A stretch of DNA of 64,000 bases from Streptomyces ardesiacus (GCF_003112575.1 NZ_BEWC01000012.1:1-64000); one strand, 5' to 3'. Numbered from the stretch's first letter, positions 1 to 7,343 are shown. Notes: generated by a model not told the origin, from the letters alone. Made by a program: numbers and translations.

Positions 1-234
1 CACCACGTCGGGGGTGGTGGGGAACAGGCCGGGCCGGTCGGCGTAGACCTCGATGCGGCCCGCCTGCTCGACGACGAACAGGGCGTGGCGGCCGTTCGTG
101 AGCCGGGACGTGGCGGCGTTGGGCCGGAGGTCGTACGGGGCGTAGCCGACGGTCCAGGCGGCGCCACGGCGGGCGGGGAGCAGCGCGGCGAGGGGCGCGG
201 CGGTCTCGGCGGGGGTGACGGCGGACAGGGCCAT
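1..234 (-). CDS. Hypothetical early protein, truncated by the window edge
   Basis: The start is the ATG at 234, preceded by a copy of the shared leader hairpin and an AAGGAA ribosome-binding site. Reading leftwards the frame stays open for 78 codons to base 1, so the C-terminus lies outside the window. The visible protein begins MALSAVTPAETAAPLAALLP and includes a strand-like stretch around HALFVVEQAGRIEVY. I do not recognise the family. It is the first of a group of individually controlled genes. Confidence 0.7.
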   Translation of the reverse strand, partial: MALSAVTPAETAAPLAALLPARRGAAWTVGYAPYDLRPNAATSRLTNGRHALFVVEQAGRIEVYADRPGLFPTTPDVV

Positions 235-242
235 GGTGCGGG

Positions 243-284
243 TTCCTTCGGTCGGGACGTTCCGGCGCGGTGCTCTCCGGCCGG
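243..284 (-). promoter_or_regulatory. 5' leader hairpin (AGAGCA loop) and RBS block
   Basis: On the minus strand this reads CCGGCCGG, AGAGCA loop, CCG-CGCCGG, then CGTCCCGACCGAAGGAA before the ATG at 234. The stem has one bulged base. It belongs to the leader family described in the findings. Confidence 0.7.
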
Positions 285-314
285 GTGATCTGGTCATGCG
301 GGGGGTGCTTGCGT

Positions 315-355
315 CGCGCCCCGGGGCGGCTCGTGCGTCCGGGCCCCGGGGCGCG
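315..355 (-). terminator. 13-bp inverted repeat after the 428-1237 gene
   Basis: CGCGCCCCGGGGC (315-327) pairs perfectly with 343-355 across a 15-nt loop. It lies just downstream of the minus-strand gene ending at 428. No T tract follows, as is common for GC-rich actinobacterial terminators. Confidence 0.55.
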
Positions 356-427
356 GCGGGCGGTGTGGCCGTGGGCCAGTGGGCCGGGCGGGCGCGGCTT
401 GCGTCGCGTCCACCCGGCCGGGGCTGG

Positions 428-1237
428 TCAGCCGAGGGAGTCGTGCAGCTCCCGCGCGGCGACGGCGGCGGCGTCGCGGTGGGTGGTGTCGTCGCAGGTG
501 GTGATGGTGGCGCCGAGGTGGGAGACCATGCGGACGGCGGTGTGCGTGACGCCCTGGTCGCTGACGTGGCACGGCAGGCGCCGGTGGGACAGCGGGTAGG
601 TCACGGTCGGGCCGTGCGCTTCGTGGGCGCGGCGCAGCGCCATGGGCGTGGCGGGGGTGGCGATCTCGACGGCGGCCGGGACGGCGGGCCGGTTGGCCGG
701 GCGGTTGGCGGCGACGGCTTCGGACTCGGCGAGCCGGGCGTGCTTCCAGTGGAAGGCGAACGCGGATTCCAGCGCGGCCGTGGTGACCTCTTCGGTGGTG
801 CTGGCCGTCTCCAGGAGGGCGTGGAGGGCGAGCAGCCGGGCGAACAGGTCGCCTTCCTTGGCGATCAGCACGGGGCCGCCGGGGAGCAGCGACGGGGGAA
901 GGTCGATGCCGTTGCCGAACACGGGCACGGTGACGTACTGGCTGAGCCGGGGCGGGAAGCCGACGGCGGGGTGAGCGGCGGCGATCTCGTCGGCGAGGTC
1001 CAGGCAGTACCGGGCGTGCGAGTCGATCGTGTTCCGGATGACGATGCCGTCCATGACGGCGGGCTCCTCGGCCTCCAGGGCGTCAGCGGCGTCGGTCAGG
1101 AGGGTGGAGATCCACTGGGCGAAGGCGCGGTTCTCGGCGTCCAGCACGATCCCGGTGGACGTGGCGCGGGTGCGGGCGATGGCGGCGATGGTGCGGGCGC
1201 GGTGGGCGGCGGCGCGGGCGTTGGGCGTGGCGGACAT
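428..1237 (-). CDS. Hypothetical protein, paralogue of the 1884-2591 product
   Basis: 269 aa, ATG at 1237 with GGAGA 7 nt upstream. The N-terminal half is rich in Ala and Arg and looks helical. The central segment PPRLSQYVTVPVFGNGIDLP resembles PALLADYVTLPFIGGDGVRP in the protein encoded at 1884-2591. Both are preceded by a helical segment with an RN-(T/P)-(I/V) start and followed by a Leu/Ala-rich helix, so the two look like diverged paralogues. No catalytic motif or membrane segment is obvious. A hairpin terminator follows. Confidence 0.7.
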   Translation of the reverse strand: MSATPNARAAAHRARTIAAIARTRATSTGIVLDAENRAFAQWISTLLTDAADALEAEEPAVMDGIVIRNTIDSHARYCLDLADEIAAAHPAVGFPPRLSQYVTVPVFGNGIDLPPSLLPGGPVLIAKEGDLFARLLALHALLETASTTEEVTTAALESAFAFHWKHARLAESEAVAANRPANRPAVPAAVEIATPATPMALRRAHEAHGPTVTYPLSHRRLPCHVSDQGVTHTAVRMVSHLGATITTCDDTTHRDAAAVAARELHDSLG

Positions 1238-1279
1238 GGGTGTCTCCGTCTCCGGGTGTGCTGGGTGTGGTCGAGGGGG

Positions 1280-1312
1280 GCCGGGGCGCGGCGGGGGGTG
1301 CCGCGCCCCGGC
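1280..1312 (-). terminator. 13-bp hairpin after the 1329-1703 gene
   Basis: GCCGGGGCGCGGC (1280-1292) pairs with 1300-1312 across a 7-nt loop, immediately downstream of the stop at 1329. It shares the CCGGGGC core with the other early terminators. Confidence 0.6.
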
Positions 1313-1328
1313 GGTGTGGGGGGGCCGG

Positions 1329-1703
1329 TCAGACGGCGATGAGCGCGGCGCGGACGGTCTTGTACTCGGCCTTGCGGGGCTTCCAGTTCTCGGCGAGCTG
1401 GGCGACCTGGGCGCGGGTGTAGCGCTTCACGATGTGCACGAGGCGGTGACGGCCGGTGAAGGAGCGGCGGATGCGGGCGGCGACGCCGAGGATGCCGGTC
1501 TTCCGGGCCTGGTTCCGCAGGGCGTTGACGGCGCCGGTGACGACGTCGGCGGTGAAGCCCGCTGCGATGACGTGCGTGGTGAGGGAGCGGGCGGCCTTGC
1601 GGATGCGGTGCGCGGCGATGAGGGCGGCGCGGCGCTCGCGGGAGGCGGCGCGGTTGGCGCGGGCGCGGTCACGGAGTACGCGGCGGGCGGCGACAGAAGC
1701 CAT
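1329..1703 (-). CDS. Hypothetical small basic protein
   Basis: 124 aa, strongly basic (Arg/Lys and Ala rich). The ATG at 1703 is chosen because it follows the leader hairpin and a CGAAGGAA site. The longer open frame to 1787 would translate through the leader. The N-terminal half is a long Arg/Ala helix; the C-terminal half (HRLVHIVKRYTRAQVAQLAE) could be a small DNA-binding helix pair. Function unknown. It has its own promoter motif, leader and terminator. Confidence 0.7.
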   Translation of the reverse strand: MASVAARRVLRDRARANRAASRERRAALIAAHRIRKAARSLTTHVIAAGFTADVVTGAVNALRNQARKTGILGVAARIRRSFTGRHRLVHIVKRYTRAQVAQLAENWKPRKAEYKTVRAALIAV

Positions 1704-1710
1704 GGTGTCG

Positions 1711-1750
1711 TTCCTTCGTTCGGGACTCGTTGGCGGTGCTCTCCGCCAAC
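1711..1750 (-). promoter_or_regulatory. 5' leader hairpin (AGAGCA loop) and RBS block
   Basis: Minus-strand GTTGGCGG, AGAGCA, CCGCCAAC is a perfect 8-bp stem with a 6-nt loop, followed by GAGTCCCGAACGAAGGAA before the ATG at 1703. The stem sequence is the same as at 11153. Confidence 0.85.
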
Positions 1751-1755
1751 CCCTG

Positions 1756-1774
1756 AATAGTACAGCAATGAGAC
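1756..1774 (-). promoter_or_regulatory. Shared promoter-like motif
   Basis: On the minus strand this reads GTCTCATTGCTGTACTATT, ending 6 nt before the leader hairpin at 1750. If TACTAT is the -10 element, transcription would start at or just before the hairpin. Confidence 0.75.
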
Positions 1775-1883
1775 CGTCGGGCGCCACACTCCCGGGAAAC
1801 TGATCGACTTTCCCCAGGTGAACCGGCGCGCACCACTGCGGACAGTGCGCGCCCGGAGTCTCACGGCTGGACCGTGAGCGGGC

Positions 1884-2591
1884 CTAGAAGAGAGTGCCCG
1901 TGTCCTCGCTGGGCGTGGCGGCCGGCACACGGGCCCGGGTCCGGCGCGCGGGGGCCGGGGGCTCCCCGAACAGTGCCTCCGTGCCGCACGCGTCGGGGAC
2001 GGCGAGCACCGGCCGGCCTACCGCGTCCGCCTCGACCAGGGCGAGCGGCGCGCCCTCGTCGAAGTCGGCGTGCGTCATGGCCGTCCAGTCCCGGCGGCCG
2101 GGCCCCTCCCCCTTGATCGCGGCGGTCAGGCGTACGGCCTCGAGCTGGAGGTCGACGACGCGGGCGAGCGCGGCCCGTATGCCGTCCCGGTGCCCGTCGG
2201 CGGCGCGCAGGTCGGTGTGCGTGGCGTCGAAGCGGCGGCGCAGGTCCGCGTCCCACTCGCGGAGCTGCGGGTCGTCGGTGTCCGGCTGGATCGGCCTGAC
2301 GCCGTCCCCGCCGATGAACGGCAGGGTCACGTAGTCGGCCAGCAGGGCGGGCAGGCGCGTCCCCTCGCACAGCTCCCGCACGGTGCACATGGCGGCGCGC
2401 ACGGGGTTGCGGCGCTCCAGCTCGTCACCCCGGGCGTTCAGCAGGCCGACGGCGGCCGTGTCGAACGCGTCGGCGATGCGGCCGAACGTCTCCCGCTCGG
2501 CGGGGCGGGCGGCCTTGCGGACCAGGGCGGCGAGCTCGCGGGCACGGAGGAGGGCGTTGTGCTCGGCGTCGAGCTGCTCGGGGGTGATCAC
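1884..2591 (-). CDS. Hypothetical protein, paralogue of the 428-1237 product
   Basis: 235 aa. The GTG at 2591 is chosen because CAGGAG lies about 10 nt upstream; an open frame continues upstream to 2777 without an RBS. The N-terminal half is helical with many Arg/Glu. The central segment PALLADYVTLPFIGGDGVRP matches the neighbouring gene at 428-1237. The C-terminus is a flexible Pro/Arg-rich tail ending in EDTGTLF, whose terminal LF resembles a sliding-clamp-binding tail. Function unknown. Confidence 0.65.
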   Translation of the reverse strand: MITPEQLDAEHNALLRARELAALVRKAARPAERETFGRIADAFDTAAVGLLNARGDELERRNPVRAAMCTVRELCEGTRLPALLADYVTLPFIGGDGVRPIQPDTDDPQLREWDADLRRRFDATHTDLRAADGHRDGIRAALARVVDLQLEAVRLTAAIKGEGPGRRDWTAMTHADFDEGAPLALVEADAVGRPVLAVPDACGTEALFGEPPAPARRTRARVPAATPSEDTGTLF

Positions 2592-2621
2592 GGCTAGAGG
2601 CTCCTGTCTGGGCTCGGCGGG

Positions 2622-2649
2622 GCCCGGGGCACGGTGGTGCGCCCCGGGC
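2622..2649 (-). terminator. 9-bp hairpin after the 2663-3139 gene
   Basis: GCCCGGGGC (2622-2630) pairs with GCCCCGGGC (2641-2649), directly downstream of the stop at 2663. Confidence 0.55.
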
Positions 2650-2662
2650 GGGCGGGGCATGG

Positions 2663-3139
2663 TCAGGCGTTGCGCTGCTTGTGGTCCAGCGCTCGCAGCG
2701 CGTTCGCCCACTGCTCCGTGCCGGGCGTCTGCGGGAGGGCGGTGACGGCGCCCGCGTGCAGCTTGTCGGGCTCGCACGCGCCGCTGTCGATGAGGTCGTA
2801 CTGTCCGTCGATCCAGCCGTCGTTGTAGGCGGTGACGAGCGGGTCAGTGTCTTCGGGGGCGGTGGGGACCGGCTCCGCGCAGCCGGTCCCCATGAAGTCG
2901 TCCTGCCCCTCCGTCCAGCCCTCGTTGTAGGCGGCGGCGACCTCGTCGTCGGACATGGCCGGGGCGGTGCTGGCGAAGGCGGTGGCCGTGGCGTGCGGGG
3001 CCGAGATGGAACGGCCGGCCGGTGCGTCCGCCGTGACGGGGCTGAGCACGGCGGCGGTGCCGAGGAGGGTGGTCGCCAGTCCGGCGGCGAGGATCGCGGC
3101 GGGGCGGGGGCGACGGGCCAGGAAGCGCGGCATGCGCAT
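2663..3139 (-). CDS. Secreted protein with a duplicated YN(E/D)GW motif
   Basis: 158 aa; ATG at 3139 follows the leader hairpin and CGAAGGA. Residues 1-38 form a signal peptide: Arg-rich n-region, long hydrophobic core (AAILAAGLATTLLGTAAVL) and a possible TADA cleavage site. The mature part contains two copies of a short motif, Y-N-(E/D)-G-W-x-(E/D)-G-Q, at residues 71-79 and 105-113, each followed about 8 residues later by a single Cys (87 and 122), so a disulfide is possible. Such a protein would act outside the host membrane, for example as a lysogenic conversion factor, but the function is unknown. Confidence 0.7.
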   Translation of the reverse strand: MRMPRFLARRPRPAAILAAGLATTLLGTAAVLSPVTADAPAGRSISAPHATATAFASTAPAMSDDEVAAAYNEGWTEGQDDFMGTGCAEPVPTAPEDTDPLVTAYNDGWIDGQYDLIDSGACEPDKLHAGAVTALPQTPGTEQWANALRALDHKQRNA

Positions 3140-3147
3140 GGTGGGGT

Positions 3148-3184
3148 CCTTCGTTCGGGACTTCCCGGGGTTGCTCTCCCCGGG
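3148..3184 (-). promoter_or_regulatory. 5' leader hairpin (AGAGCAA loop) and RBS block
   Basis: Minus-strand CCCGGGG, AGAGCAA, CCCCGGG is a 7-bp stem, followed by AAGTCCCGAACGAAGGA before the ATG at 3139. Confidence 0.8.
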
Positions 3185-3225
3185 GCGCCGGTTGGCGTGG
3201 CACAGAACGTACAGCCCAACCCCAG

Positions 3226-3244
3226 GAAAGTACAGCCATGAGAC
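3226..3244 (-). promoter_or_regulatory. Shared promoter-like motif
   Basis: Minus-strand GTCTCATGGCTGTACTTTC, two mismatches to the consensus. It lies about 40 nt upstream of the leader at 3184 and diverges from the plus-strand copy at 3315. Confidence 0.65.
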
Positions 3245-3314
3245 TCCCAGGGATTCCATGATGCCGCTTCACCTGCACGTTTACAGATTCTTACGGGTTC
3301 CGGGTTGCCCATGA

Positions 3315-3333
3315 GTCGCATTGCTGTACTGTT
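3315..3333 (+). promoter_or_regulatory. Shared promoter-like motif
   Basis: GTCGCATTGCTGTACTGTT, upstream of the leader hairpin at 3355. It is arranged back to back with the minus-strand copy at 3226-3244. Confidence 0.7.
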
Positions 3334-3354
3334 CTCTTAGCGGTTCACCCCGCC

Positions 3355-3394
3355 GCCCCGGAGAGCAACCGGGGCACGTCCCGAACGAAGGAAG
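3355..3394 (+). promoter_or_regulatory. 5' leader hairpin (AGAGCAA loop) and RBS block
   Basis: GCCCCGG (3355-3361), loop AGAGCAA, CCGGGGC (3369-3375), then GTCCCGAACGAAGGAA, 5 nt before the ATG at 3400. Confidence 0.85.
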
Positions 3395-3399
3395 CCACC

Positions 3400-3774
3400 A
3401 TGCCCGTGTCCCTCGACAAGACCCCCGCACCCCGCCCGGAAGACATGGACCGCGCCCCCGCCTACCGCGCCGAACTCCGCAAGCTCACCGCCCTCTGGTT
3501 CGTCATCTCCGACGACGAGGGCCAGTGGACCGCCCAGGACCGCGGCCCCGCCCGCGACGTCCTCCACGTCGAGCGCGCCGCCACCCACGACGTTGAGCGC
3601 GCCATGCAGCGCGACGACATCCGCGCCGAACTCGACGCCGCCCCCGGGCACACCCTCACCGAGGTCTACGCCCACAGCGCCGCGCACGCCGCCGCACTCG
3701 CCCGCCGGGAGTTCTACGGCGCCCAGGTGATCGAAGCCGCCGAAGCCATCACCTTCGGCCAGTTCGACGCCTGA
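3400..3774 (+). CDS. Hypothetical protein
   Basis: 124 aa, acidic, probably all helical. Ala, Arg and Glu are abundant and the middle carries VISDDEGQWTAQDRG, a possible turn between two helical halves. No family recognised. The ATG is fixed by the leader and RBS block. A strong hairpin follows, so it appears to be monocistronic. Confidence 0.7.
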   Translation: MPVSLDKTPAPRPEDMDRAPAYRAELRKLTALWFVISDDEGQWTAQDRGPARDVLHVERAATHDVERAMQRDDIRAELDAAPGHTLTEVYAHSAAHAAALARREFYGAQVIEAAEAITFGQFDA

Positions 3775-3780
3775 CACCCC

Positions 3781-3812
3781 GCACCGCCCGCCATCCCCCC
3801 GGCGGGCGGTGC
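3781..3812 (+). terminator. 12-bp hairpin terminator
   Basis: GCACCGCCCGCC (3781-3792) pairs perfectly with 3801-3812 across an 8-nt loop, 7 nt after the stop at 3774. Confidence 0.65.
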
Positions 3813-3875
3813 GCCCCGCCCCCGCGGCCGGCCACCCGCCGGAACGGGCGCAGGGCGCACCGCCCCACCCCCGCA

Positions 3876-3911
3876 GTCCCGGAGAGCACCGGGACGTCCC
3901 GAACGAAGGAA
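3876..3911 (+). promoter_or_regulatory. 5' leader hairpin (AGAGCA loop) and RBS block
   Basis: GTCCCGG (3876-3882), loop AGAGCA, CCGGGAC, then GTCCCGAACGAAGGA, a few bases before the GTG at 3918. No copy of the shared promoter motif was seen directly upstream. Confidence 0.85.
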
Positions 3912-3917
3912 CCCACC

Positions 3918-5252
3918 GTGATCACTGCCACGCAGCGCGCCGAAGCCATGGCGCTCCAGATCTTCATCGCCGCCCACCTCCACAACGGCCGCGTCATCAC
4001 TCACGACCTGGTGGACGCCGTCATGAGCCGCGACGCCGGTACGGAGCAGGGGCAGGCCAACAAGGAGCAGGTGCGCCGCGTCATCCGCAAGCGCGCGGAG
4101 CTGGAACGCGTGCGGGTCATCTTCACCGAGGACGAGCGGTACTGGGCCATCCGCGAACAGCTCCACCACATGAGCGCCGACGAGATTCACGCCCTGCGCG
4201 ACGAGATCACCGAGGGCGGCGACCGCGACCCCCGCGGCTGGGACAAGGCCCTGACGAACGCCATCTCCGTCCGTCTGTCCAACCGGCCCACCCCCGCCCG
4301 CCTGAACGGCTGCAAGCCCGTCTCCGTCCGCCTGTGGCGCGAGCCGCGCCCCGAGTCGGCCCCCGCCGTCCCCGCGGCCGCCGACGACCGCAAGCACGTC
4401 CGCATCGTCGACGGCGGCACCCCCCAGGTCATCCCGACCCGTGACGCCCTCGACGAGATGAACCACGCGATGATGGGCGGCAAGCGCCACGTCCGCGAGA
4501 TGTCGCACGCCCGCTCCTGGGCCCGCATCGTCTACAAGGATCGCGAGCGCGGCACCGTGGAGCTGCGCCCCGCCACCCCCGAAGACCTCGCCCCGGCGCC
4601 CGCCCCGGTGGCCGGCCGCGACGCCGCGCCCCTCTTCACCGCCCTCGCCGCGCACGAGGCATGCGCGTTCGGCCAGAGAGCCCGCGACCTCGCCGACCTC
4701 ACCCGGCACCTGATCACCCTGGGGAAGGTCGCCCCCGCCGAGCACCGCCCGGCCGTCGACGAGGCGCACGCCGCTGTGGGAGGCGCGTGTGAGGCCCTCC
4801 GCAACGCCCACGGCCTCACCGCCCGCAACGCCGCCCACGACGCGGCGCGCGCCTCCATCGAGCAGGCCCGCGCGGCGATCCTGGCCGTCGCCCCGCACGC
4901 GCACCGGATGCACGGCACGGACATGCCGGCCACCGCCGAGGAGATCCGCGCCGCCGTCCTGGCCTACAACGCCGCCGAGGGCGCCCCGGAGGAGCTGTCC
5001 GCTGCGGCGACCGGCACGCCCGTCATCCGTGTGCACTGCCGTAGCGACTCCGGCACCGGGTGGACCGCCAGCGCGGTCATCACCGCCGGGATGGAGACGG
5101 CCGCGGGCCACATCCCCGCCCACCCGCCGATCGTCGTGGAGTTCCGCAAGCGCGACGGCCGCCAGGACGCCGCCGAGAACGCCCGGCGCATCCTCAGCCC
5201 CCGGTTCCGCGTCGCCGTCCCCGTCGACTTCGTCCTCGACCGCCGCCCCTGA
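3918..5252 (+). CDS. Hypothetical protein with a possible N-terminal winged helix
   Basis: 444 aa. The GTG is selected by the leader and RBS block. Residues about 1-75 (ATQRAEAMALQIFIAAHLHN and the following charged helices up to RVRVIFTEDERYWAI) could form a winged-helix DNA-binding unit. A flexible Pro/Ala segment at about 215-235 separates this from a long helical region, and the C-terminal ~90 residues (VIRVHCRSDSGTGWTASAVI) look like an alpha/beta domain. No catalytic motif is recognised. Role unknown; the position among early genes suggests host takeover or regulation. Confidence 0.7.
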   Translation: MITATQRAEAMALQIFIAAHLHNGRVITHDLVDAVMSRDAGTEQGQANKEQVRRVIRKRAELERVRVIFTEDERYWAIREQLHHMSADEIHALRDEITEGGDRDPRGWDKALTNAISVRLSNRPTPARLNGCKPVSVRLWREPRPESAPAVPAAADDRKHVRIVDGGTPQVIPTRDALDEMNHAMMGGKRHVREMSHARSWARIVYKDRERGTVELRPATPEDLAPAPAPVAGRDAAPLFTALAAHEACAFGQRARDLADLTRHLITLGKVAPAEHRPAVDEAHAAVGGACEALRNAHGLTARNAAHDAARASIEQARAAILAVAPHAHRMHGTDMPATAEEIRAAVLAYNAAEGAPEELSAAATGTPVIRVHCRSDSGTGWTASAVITAGMETAAGHIPAHPPIVVEFRKRDGRQDAAENARRILSPRFRVAVPVDFVLDRRP

Positions 5253-5257
5253 CCCGG

Positions 5258-5292
5258 CCCGGCGCCGCCCGCACCCGTGGGCGCCGCCGGGC
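5258..5292 (+). terminator. Imperfect GC-rich hairpin after the 3918-5252 gene
   Basis: An inverted repeat built on GCCCGGCGCC and GGCGCCGCCGGGC, with one or two mismatches, lies just past the stop at 5252. Confidence 0.4.
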
Positions 5293-5423
5293 CCCGTACG
5301 CGCACGCGCGCGTGTTGGGCGGTCCCGAAAGTGCCAAAACCCCGCCTGTCTGCCCTGTTGCCGCTGTCTCGGCGACGGGCCCGCTTGTGGCCTGTTCGCC
5401 GCTCTGAGGAAGGTTCCAGCCCC

Positions 5424-5786
5424 ATGTCGCTGCCGTCCTGGCTCCGCTCCCACCTGCACGCCGCCGAGTCGCCCCGGTACACGTTCGAGTCGTTCGCGGA
5501 CGAGGTGGCCCGCCTGTTGGGTCTGCCCCCGACCATGCGCACCGGGGAGTTCGAGCGCAGCTCCGAGACGGATCACGTCTGGCTGACGTGGAAGTCCGAC
5601 CTGGGCGGGGCGATCCTCGTGCTGGACCGGCCGGACACGGACCTGCGTGAGTCCCTGGTCATCAAGTTCGTGTGGCACCACTCCCCGGACCCGGCGGACA
5701 TCGCCGCGATGGTCCGGGCGTACGAGCGGCGCGGCCGTGTCCAGTCCCTTCGGTCCCTGCTGGCCCGGGTGCTGCGCCGCCGCTGA
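5424..5786 (+). CDS. Hypothetical small protein
   Basis: 120 aa, starting MSLPSWLRSHLHAAESPRYT. The ATG at 5424 has GAGGAAGG about 10 nt upstream; the frame is open further upstream but without an RBS. Tryptophans in VWLTWKSDLGGAILVLDRP suggest a small alpha/beta fold, and the C-terminus is a basic helix. Unlike its neighbours it has no leader hairpin, so it may be regulated differently or be read from an upstream promoter. Function unknown. Confidence 0.65.
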   Translation: MSLPSWLRSHLHAAESPRYTFESFADEVARLLGLPPTMRTGEFERSSETDHVWLTWKSDLGGAILVLDRPDTDLRESLVIKFVWHHSPDPADIAAMVRAYERRGRVQSLRSLLARVLRRR

Positions 5787-5831
5787 GCCCCTGAGTGTGC
5801 CGGTCGCCATCCCGCGGCCAGCCAACCCCTC

Positions 5832-5866
5832 ACGGCGGAGAGCTACCGCCGTCCCGATGGAAGGAA
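5832..5866 (+). promoter_or_regulatory. 5' leader hairpin (AGAGCTA loop) and RBS block
   Basis: ACGGCGG (5832-5838), loop AGAGCTA, CCGCCGT (5846-5852), then CCCGATGGAAGGAA before the GTG at 5873. The loop differs from the consensus at one base. Confidence 0.75.
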
Positions 5867-5872
5867 CAGCGC

Positions 5873-6661
5873 GTGAGCGCGTACGTAGAGATCCCCCGCC
5901 CGTACGAGTCGGGCCCCGGCCGGTTCACGGTAGAGCTGCGCTTCCCCGCGGCGTCGAAGCGTCGGGCCGTGCAGCACCACCACGTGGCGTGGGCCCTGGC
6001 CGGCGTCCACGGCGTGGAGGCGTCGACCCCGTACGCGGTGAACCCCCGTTGGTCGGTGTACGAGGAGAAGTGGGGGAACAGGGAGCGGCACGGGTGGCTG
6101 AACGAGCGGCGGCTGCGCGTCGACGGCGCCCCGCGGGCCCTGGCCCGGTACCTCGTGGCCCTCAGCCGGGTGTTGGACGCCGTGGAAGGTCTCGCCACCC
6201 GCGCGCTCCGGGCGTTCGGGGCGTGGAAGCGCTCTGTGGCCGCTGAGCCGCACTTGGAGTACGAGGACGCGTCCACCATGCACGTGCGGTCCCGGGAGTT
6301 CCGTGCGGACGCCCTGAGCGCCCTCGTGCGCGGTCTGGGCGCAGCCGGGGCGGACGTTCCCCGGCGGGACGACTCCCGGCCGCTGTGGGAGCAGCATGGG
6401 ACCGTGGCGGCCGAAGTCTGGGCGCAGACGGGCGGAGTCGACCTGACGGAGGCCCCGGAGGACGAGGTCGCCGCGCACCTGGCCCGGATGCTGCCCGCAG
6501 AGCCGGAGCAGGGGGAGCTGTTCGCGGTCGAGTCCGTCACCGTGCCGTCGCGGCCGGCCCCGCCTTCGAGCGGGCGCGCCGCGGTCGTCCTGGTCCCCGT
6601 CGTCCCCGTCCTGGCGGGTGTGCGGCACGAGGACCCCGGCCGGTACGGCACCGCAGCCTGA
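5873..6661 (+). CDS. Hypothetical protein with an internal QxxLF motif
   Basis: 262 aa. The GTG at 5873 is fixed by the leader and AAGGAA. The N-terminal ~100 residues (starting MSAYVEIPRPYESGPGRFTV) look like a mixed alpha/beta domain with conserved-looking Trp, Tyr and His. Residues 213-217 read QGELF, which fits the bacterial beta-clamp-binding consensus QxxLF and lies in a disordered acidic stretch. The C-terminal tail is Pro/Val-rich. Family not recognised; recruitment to the replisome is only a motif-based inference. Confidence 0.65.
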   Translation: MSAYVEIPRPYESGPGRFTVELRFPAASKRRAVQHHHVAWALAGVHGVEASTPYAVNPRWSVYEEKWGNRERHGWLNERRLRVDGAPRALARYLVALSRVLDAVEGLATRALRAFGAWKRSVAAEPHLEYEDASTMHVRSREFRADALSALVRGLGAAGADVPRRDDSRPLWEQHGTVAAEVWAQTGGVDLTEAPEDEVAAHLARMLPAEPEQGELFAVESVTVPSRPAPPSSGRAAVVLVPVVPVLAGVRHEDPGRYGTAA

Positions 6662-6682
6662 CCGGTTCGCAGTCCGGCAGCT

Positions 6683-6724
6683 CCCCGCGAGGTCTCAGCG
6701 CGTACAGCGTCGAGACTCGCGGGG
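6683..6724 (+). terminator. Hairpin terminator that also contains promoter-motif-like arms
   Basis: CCCCGCGAG (6683-6691) and TCTC (6693-6696) pair with GAGA (6712-6715) and CTCGCGGGG (6716-6724), one bulged base. Both arms resemble the GCGAGTCTC head of the promoter motif at 6765, so this may be a terminator, an operator or both. Confidence 0.5.
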
Positions 6725-6764
6725 CGCAGTCGTGGCCATTTCCCTGGGGCTACTACCCCCGCGA

Positions 6765-6783
6765 GTCTCATTGCTGTACTGTC
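6765..6783 (+). promoter_or_regulatory. Shared promoter-like motif
   Basis: GTCTCATTGCTGTACTGTC, 9 nt upstream of the leader hairpin at 6792. A degenerate inverted copy lies at about 6701-6720. Confidence 0.75.
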
Positions 6784-6791
6784 TTCCGTGT

Positions 6792-6827
6792 TGGCGGAGA
6801 GCACCGCCAGCGTCCCGAAGGAAGGAA
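6792..6827 (+). promoter_or_regulatory. 5' leader hairpin (AGAGCA loop) and RBS block
   Basis: TGGCGG (6792-6797), loop AGAGCA, CCGCCA (6804-6809), then CGTCCCGAAGGAAGGAA before the ATG at 6833. Confidence 0.85.
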
Positions 6828-6832
6828 GCACG

Positions 6833-7255
6833 ATGAACGCTGTCCTGGTGATGGAGACCGCGCCGCAGGTCACGGCGCAGTTGGCGGGGATGCGCACCGT
6901 CCTCCACTCCGAGGAGTCCACGGACACCCCGCACGAGCAGTCCGACGCCTACCGCTTCAACATCCTCGGCGGGAAGACGCTGCGGGAGTCGGTCATCAAC
7001 GCCGCAGACGGTACGGCGCTGCTGATCATCCGGTGCGTCGAGTACATCGACCCCGTCACGCAGAAGACCCGGTACGGCGTCGACTACTGGTCGGTGCGCC
7101 GCTACTGGGCCAGTGACCACGGGTCCCGCGCCCTGGCGGAGCTGTCCTACGAGAAGGCCGTGCGCGGCGAGTTCGCCCACCCGACGCTGACGCTCTCCCG
7201 TGAGCGGTTCACGCGCGGACTGCACAGCTTCTACGACGTCACCGACGTGGTCTGA
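6833..7255 (+). CDS. Hypothetical protein
   Basis: 140 aa, with fewer Ala/Arg and more aromatic residues than its neighbours (RYGVDYWSVRRYWASDHGSR), suggesting a compact mixed alpha/beta fold rather than a disordered protein. The start is fixed by promoter motif, leader hairpin and RBS. A hairpin follows the stop. Function unknown; the strong dedicated promoter architecture suggests an abundant early or lysogenic product. Confidence 0.7.
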   Translation: MNAVLVMETAPQVTAQLAGMRTVLHSEESTDTPHEQSDAYRFNILGGKTLRESVINAADGTALLIIRCVEYIDPVTQKTRYGVDYWSVRRYWASDHGSRALAELSYEKAVRGEFAHPTLTLSRERFTRGLHSFYDVTDVV

Positions 7256-7274
7256 CCGGGTCCGGTCCCCTCCC

Positions 7275-7307
7275 GCCGGGGCGCGACCGTACGCGCCGCG
7301 CCCCGGC
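7275..7307 (+). terminator. 11-bp hairpin terminator
   Basis: GCCGGGGCGCG (7275-7285) pairs with CGCGCCCCGGC (7297-7307) across an 11-nt loop. Confidence 0.6.
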
Positions 7308-7343
7308 ACCCTCACCCGGCCACGCCTTCACTCTGGAGCCTCG

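Noticed and set aside
3714..5825. A 703-aa minus-strand open frame opposite the 3918-5252 gene
   Set aside because: Low-complexity Gly/Arg/Val composition; the plus-strand genes have leader hairpins, RBSs and normal codon use.
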